Assembly (NCBI RefSeq): GCF_001690985.1
Contig: NZ_MAJS01000013.1
Span: 191,260 to 255,259 of the forward strand
Direction: 5' to 3'
Source of the DNA: Aliivibrio sp. 1S175
GTDB lineage: Bacteria > Pseudomonadota > Gammaproteobacteria > Enterobacterales > Vibrionaceae
DNA: 64,000 nt
The notes beneath the pieces were generated by a model. It made no database searches, was not told the DNA's origin, and saw only the letters and a list, made by a program, of their open reading frames with translations. The position numbers and the translations under genes were made by a program. Shown here one piece after another: positions 62,106 to 64,000 of this stretch. Position 1 is the stretch's first letter. Each line of letters begins with the position of its first letter.

Positions 62106-63806
62106 ATGGAACAACGCTACGATTATATTATCGTCGGCGCGGGTTCGGCCGGCTGTGTGTTAGCGGATAGGCTAACAGAGAGCGGTCAACACAGCGTTTT
62201 ATTATTAGAAGCAGGCGGTACGGATAAGAGTATTTTTATCCAAATGCCGACCGCTCTTTCTTACCCTATGAACTCTGAAAAGTACGCATGGCAGTTCGAG
62301 ACCCAACAAGAATCCGGACTCGATGGACGTCAATTGCACTGCCCTCGCGGTAAAGTACTTGGTGGAAGCTCGTCGATCAACGGCATGGTTTATGTTCGTG
62401 GACACGCGTGTGATTATGACGAATGGGAAGAGAATGGCGCGACAGGCTGGAACTACCAAGCCTGCTTACCTTACTTTCGTAAAGCAGAAACATGGAGCAA
62501 AGGTGCTGATCAATATCGCGGAGGCGAAGGCCCTTTAGGTACGTGTAATGGCAATGACATGACACTTAACCCTCTATATCAAGCCTTCATCAATGCAGGT
62601 AAAGACGCGGGATACCCAGCAACATCAGACTACAACGGGTATCAACAAGAAGGTTTTGGTCCAATGCACATGACGGTAGATAAAGGCGTTAGAGCATCTA
62701 CCTCAAACGCGTATCTTCGTCGTGCTTTAAAGCGTCCTAACTTAACGCTAATGAAAGGAATTATCGCAAGAAAAATTCGACTTGAAGACAAGAAAGCCGT
62801 TGGTATTGAGTTTGAAAAATCAGGAAAAATTATCAATGTGCATGCGAATAAAGAAGTCATTTCAAGTGCAGGTTCAATTGGCTCAGTTCAATTACTGCAA
62901 CTGTCAGGCATAGGTCCAAAAACCGTCTTAGAAAACGCAGGCGTAGAGGTAAAACATCAACTCTCTGGTGTTGGTGAGAACCTGCAAGATCACCTTGAGA
63001 TTTACTTTCAATATCATTGTAACGAACCTATTACGCTTAACAGTAAACTGGGCTTGGTAAGTAAAGGCTTAATAGGCACAGAATGGATATTAACTCGCAA
63101 AGGGTTAGGCGCAACAAACCACTTTGAATCGTGTGCTTTTATTCGTTCTCGTAAAGGTTTGAAATGGCCTAATCTTCAATACCACTTCTTACCTGCGGCG
63201 ATGCGTTATGACGGACAAGCTGCGTTTGATGGTCATGGATTTCAAGTTCATGTTGGTCCAAATAAACCAGAAAGCCGCGGAACCGTATCAATAACCTCAG
63301 CAGATCCTCACGCTAAACCAAAGATCGTTTTTAACTACATATCAACCGAAGGTGACCGCCAAGATTGGCGCGATTGCATCCGCCTTACTCGTGAAATTCT
63401 CTCTCAACCCTCAATGGATGCATTTCGTGGTGATGAAATACAACCGGGTATAGAGGTCACTTCTGACGAGGCGATTGATGAATGGGTTAAACAAAATGTA
63501 GAAAGTGCTTATCACCCTTCTTGTGGTTGCAAAATGGGCAATAAAGAAGACCCAATGGCTGTACTCGATGAAGAGTGCCGCGTACGTGGGATTAAAAATT
63601 TACGCGTTGTCGATTCTTCTGTATTCCCAACCATTCCGAACGGAAACTTAAATGCACCCACCATTATGGTTGCAGAACGTGCCGCCGATTTCATTCTTGG
63701 CAACCCTATGCTCACAGGGGAGAACGCGCCAGTTTGGATAGCACCAGAATGGGAAGAAAAACAACGAATAAACGCACCAATAAGAGAAGCAAACACGCTC
63801 TCTTAA
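62106..63806 (+). CDS. betA: Choline dehydrogenase BetA
   Basis: A 566-residue GMC oxidoreductase with the FAD loop [11 protein letters not shown] at the N-terminus, [15 protein letters not shown] (GMC signature 1), [11 protein letters not shown] (signature 2) and the C-terminal active-site Y-H-P-S-C-G. It is membrane associated and oxidises choline to betaine aldehyde, passing electrons to the chain. Third gene of the operon; GGAG precedes its start. Confidence 0.94.
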   Translation: MEQRYDYIIVGAGSAGCVLADRLTESGQHSVLLLEAGGTDKSIFIQMPTALSYPMNSEKYAWQFETQQESGLDGRQLHCPRGKVLGGSSSINGMVYVRGHACDYDEWEENGATGWNYQACLPYFRKAETWSKGADQYRGGEGPLGTCNGNDMTLNPLYQAFINAGKDAGYPATSDYNGYQQEGFGPMHMTVDKGVRASTSNAYLRRALKRPNLTLMKGIIARKIRLEDKKAVGIEFEKSGKIINVHANKEVISSAGSIGSVQLLQLSGIGPKTVLENAGVEVKHQLSGVGENLQDHLEIYFQYHCNEPITLNSKLGLVSKGLIGTEWILTRKGLGATNHFESCAFIRSRKGLKWPNLQYHFLPAAMRYDGQAAFDGHGFQVHVGPNKPESRGTVSITSADPHAKPKIVFNYISTEGDRQDWRDCIRLTREILSQPSMDAFRGDEIQPGIEVTSDEAIDEWVKQNVESAYHPSCGCKMGNKEDPMAVLDEECRVRGIKNLRVVDSSVFPTIPNGNLNAPTIMVAERAADFILGNPMLTGENAPVWIAPEWEEKQRINAPIREANTLS

Positions 63807-63883
63807 ATAATAAGAAACACAACAAATACAGTCAGCAGCGCCGTTCTAACCAATGGCGAAAGGAATCATTACAAGGAATTATT

Positions 63884-64000
63884 ATGTCACTTACAAAAAA
63901 GACACTTGCCACATTAGCGATCAGCTCATTCGCTTTTAACGTGTATGCCAATCAATGTGAAACCGTACGTTTTGCAGATGTCGGTTGGACAGACATCACC
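63884..64000 (+). CDS. Choline ABC transporter substrate-binding protein, N-terminal part (3' end outside window)
   Basis: 39 codons are visible and the frame is still open at the window end. They give a signal peptide (L-T-K-K-T-L-A-T-L-A-I-S-S-F-A ending near V-Y-A) and a mature start C-E-T-V-R-F-A-D-V-G-W-T-D-I-T, typical of the ChoX/ProX class of choline/betaine binding proteins. The ATG follows AAGGAATT. It directly follows betA, so choline import is probably encoded next. The rest cannot be seen. Confidence 0.8.
   Translation, partial: MSLTKKTLATLAISSFAFNVYANQCETVRFADVGWTDIT

Noticed and set aside
1-64000. CRISPR arrays, tRNA or rRNA genes, insertion sequences, phage genes
   Set aside because: Looked for regularly spaced repeats, cloverleaf ends, transposase or integrase motifs and phage structural genes, and saw none; every long reading frame is accounted for by metabolic, envelope, transport or regulatory families.

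Overview
The window looks like a low-GC gamma-proteobacterial genome of the Vibrionaceae, most likely Aliivibrio (the A. fischeri/logei/salmonicida/wodanis group). The strongest reason is the left end, which holds the downstream half of a symbiosis-polysaccharide (syp) locus in the order sypL | sypMNO | sypPQR, followed directly by a binA-type c-di-GMP phosphodiesterase. The species cannot be fixed from sequence alone. I see no rRNA, tRNA, insertion sequence, prophage or CRISPR array.

Layout. 1-8.7 kb: syp glycosyltransferases, polymerase, acyltransferase, chain-length regulator and initiating sugar transferase. The sypM and sypP operons each start behind a TTCTCA-N3-TGAGAA palindrome and a -24/-12 (sigma-54) promoter. 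8.8-10.7 kb: binA. 10.7-17.5 kb: small housekeeping and stress genes (a frameshifted conserved gene, DUF1415, a glutaredoxin-like protein, cytochrome b562, a YgiW/YdeI OB-fold protein), then a LysR gene divergent from a secreted alkylsulfatase.

17.5-28.1 kb: ybbA-ybbP and tesA, which are divergent neighbours in E. coli. Here they are separated by about 6.5 kb of lipid-metabolism genes resembling E. coli ynbABCD, rearranged as two convergent arms and joined by a degenerate patatin and a short-chain dehydrogenase. This is the least explained set of genes in the window. 28.2-29.5 kb: the divergent maoP/hdfR pair. 29.6-35.0 kb: an anaerobic DMSO reductase-type respiratory operon (dmsABC) divergent from a TorD-family chaperone and a NapF-like ferredoxin, with NarP/NarL-like and FNR-like sites between them.

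35.3-44.4 kb: transport and detoxification genes. These are the Mg channel MgtE, a LysR/MFS pair, an SDR, an old yellow enzyme overlapping a signal-less betaine-binding-like protein, and a SulP anion transporter paired with a tandem universal stress protein. 44.8-54.3 kb: a hexuronate catabolic island with a class I phosphomannose isomerase, uxuB, uxuR, uxuA, a sodium/solute symporter, a hexapeptide acyltransferase and a heparinase II/III-type lyase. Two UxuR-like operators lie in its divergent control region.

54.4-59.6 kb: an EamA exporter, a SnoaL-like protein with a divergent LysR gene, a 3D-domain lipoprotein, a TAT-exported PhoX phosphatase and a small lipoprotein. 59.9-64 kb: the choline-to-glycine-betaine operon betI-betB-betA and the beginning of a choline-binding protein gene, behind a perfect BetI-type palindrome. 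Most gene groups are closed by clear intrinsic terminators, many of them bidirectional between convergent genes.
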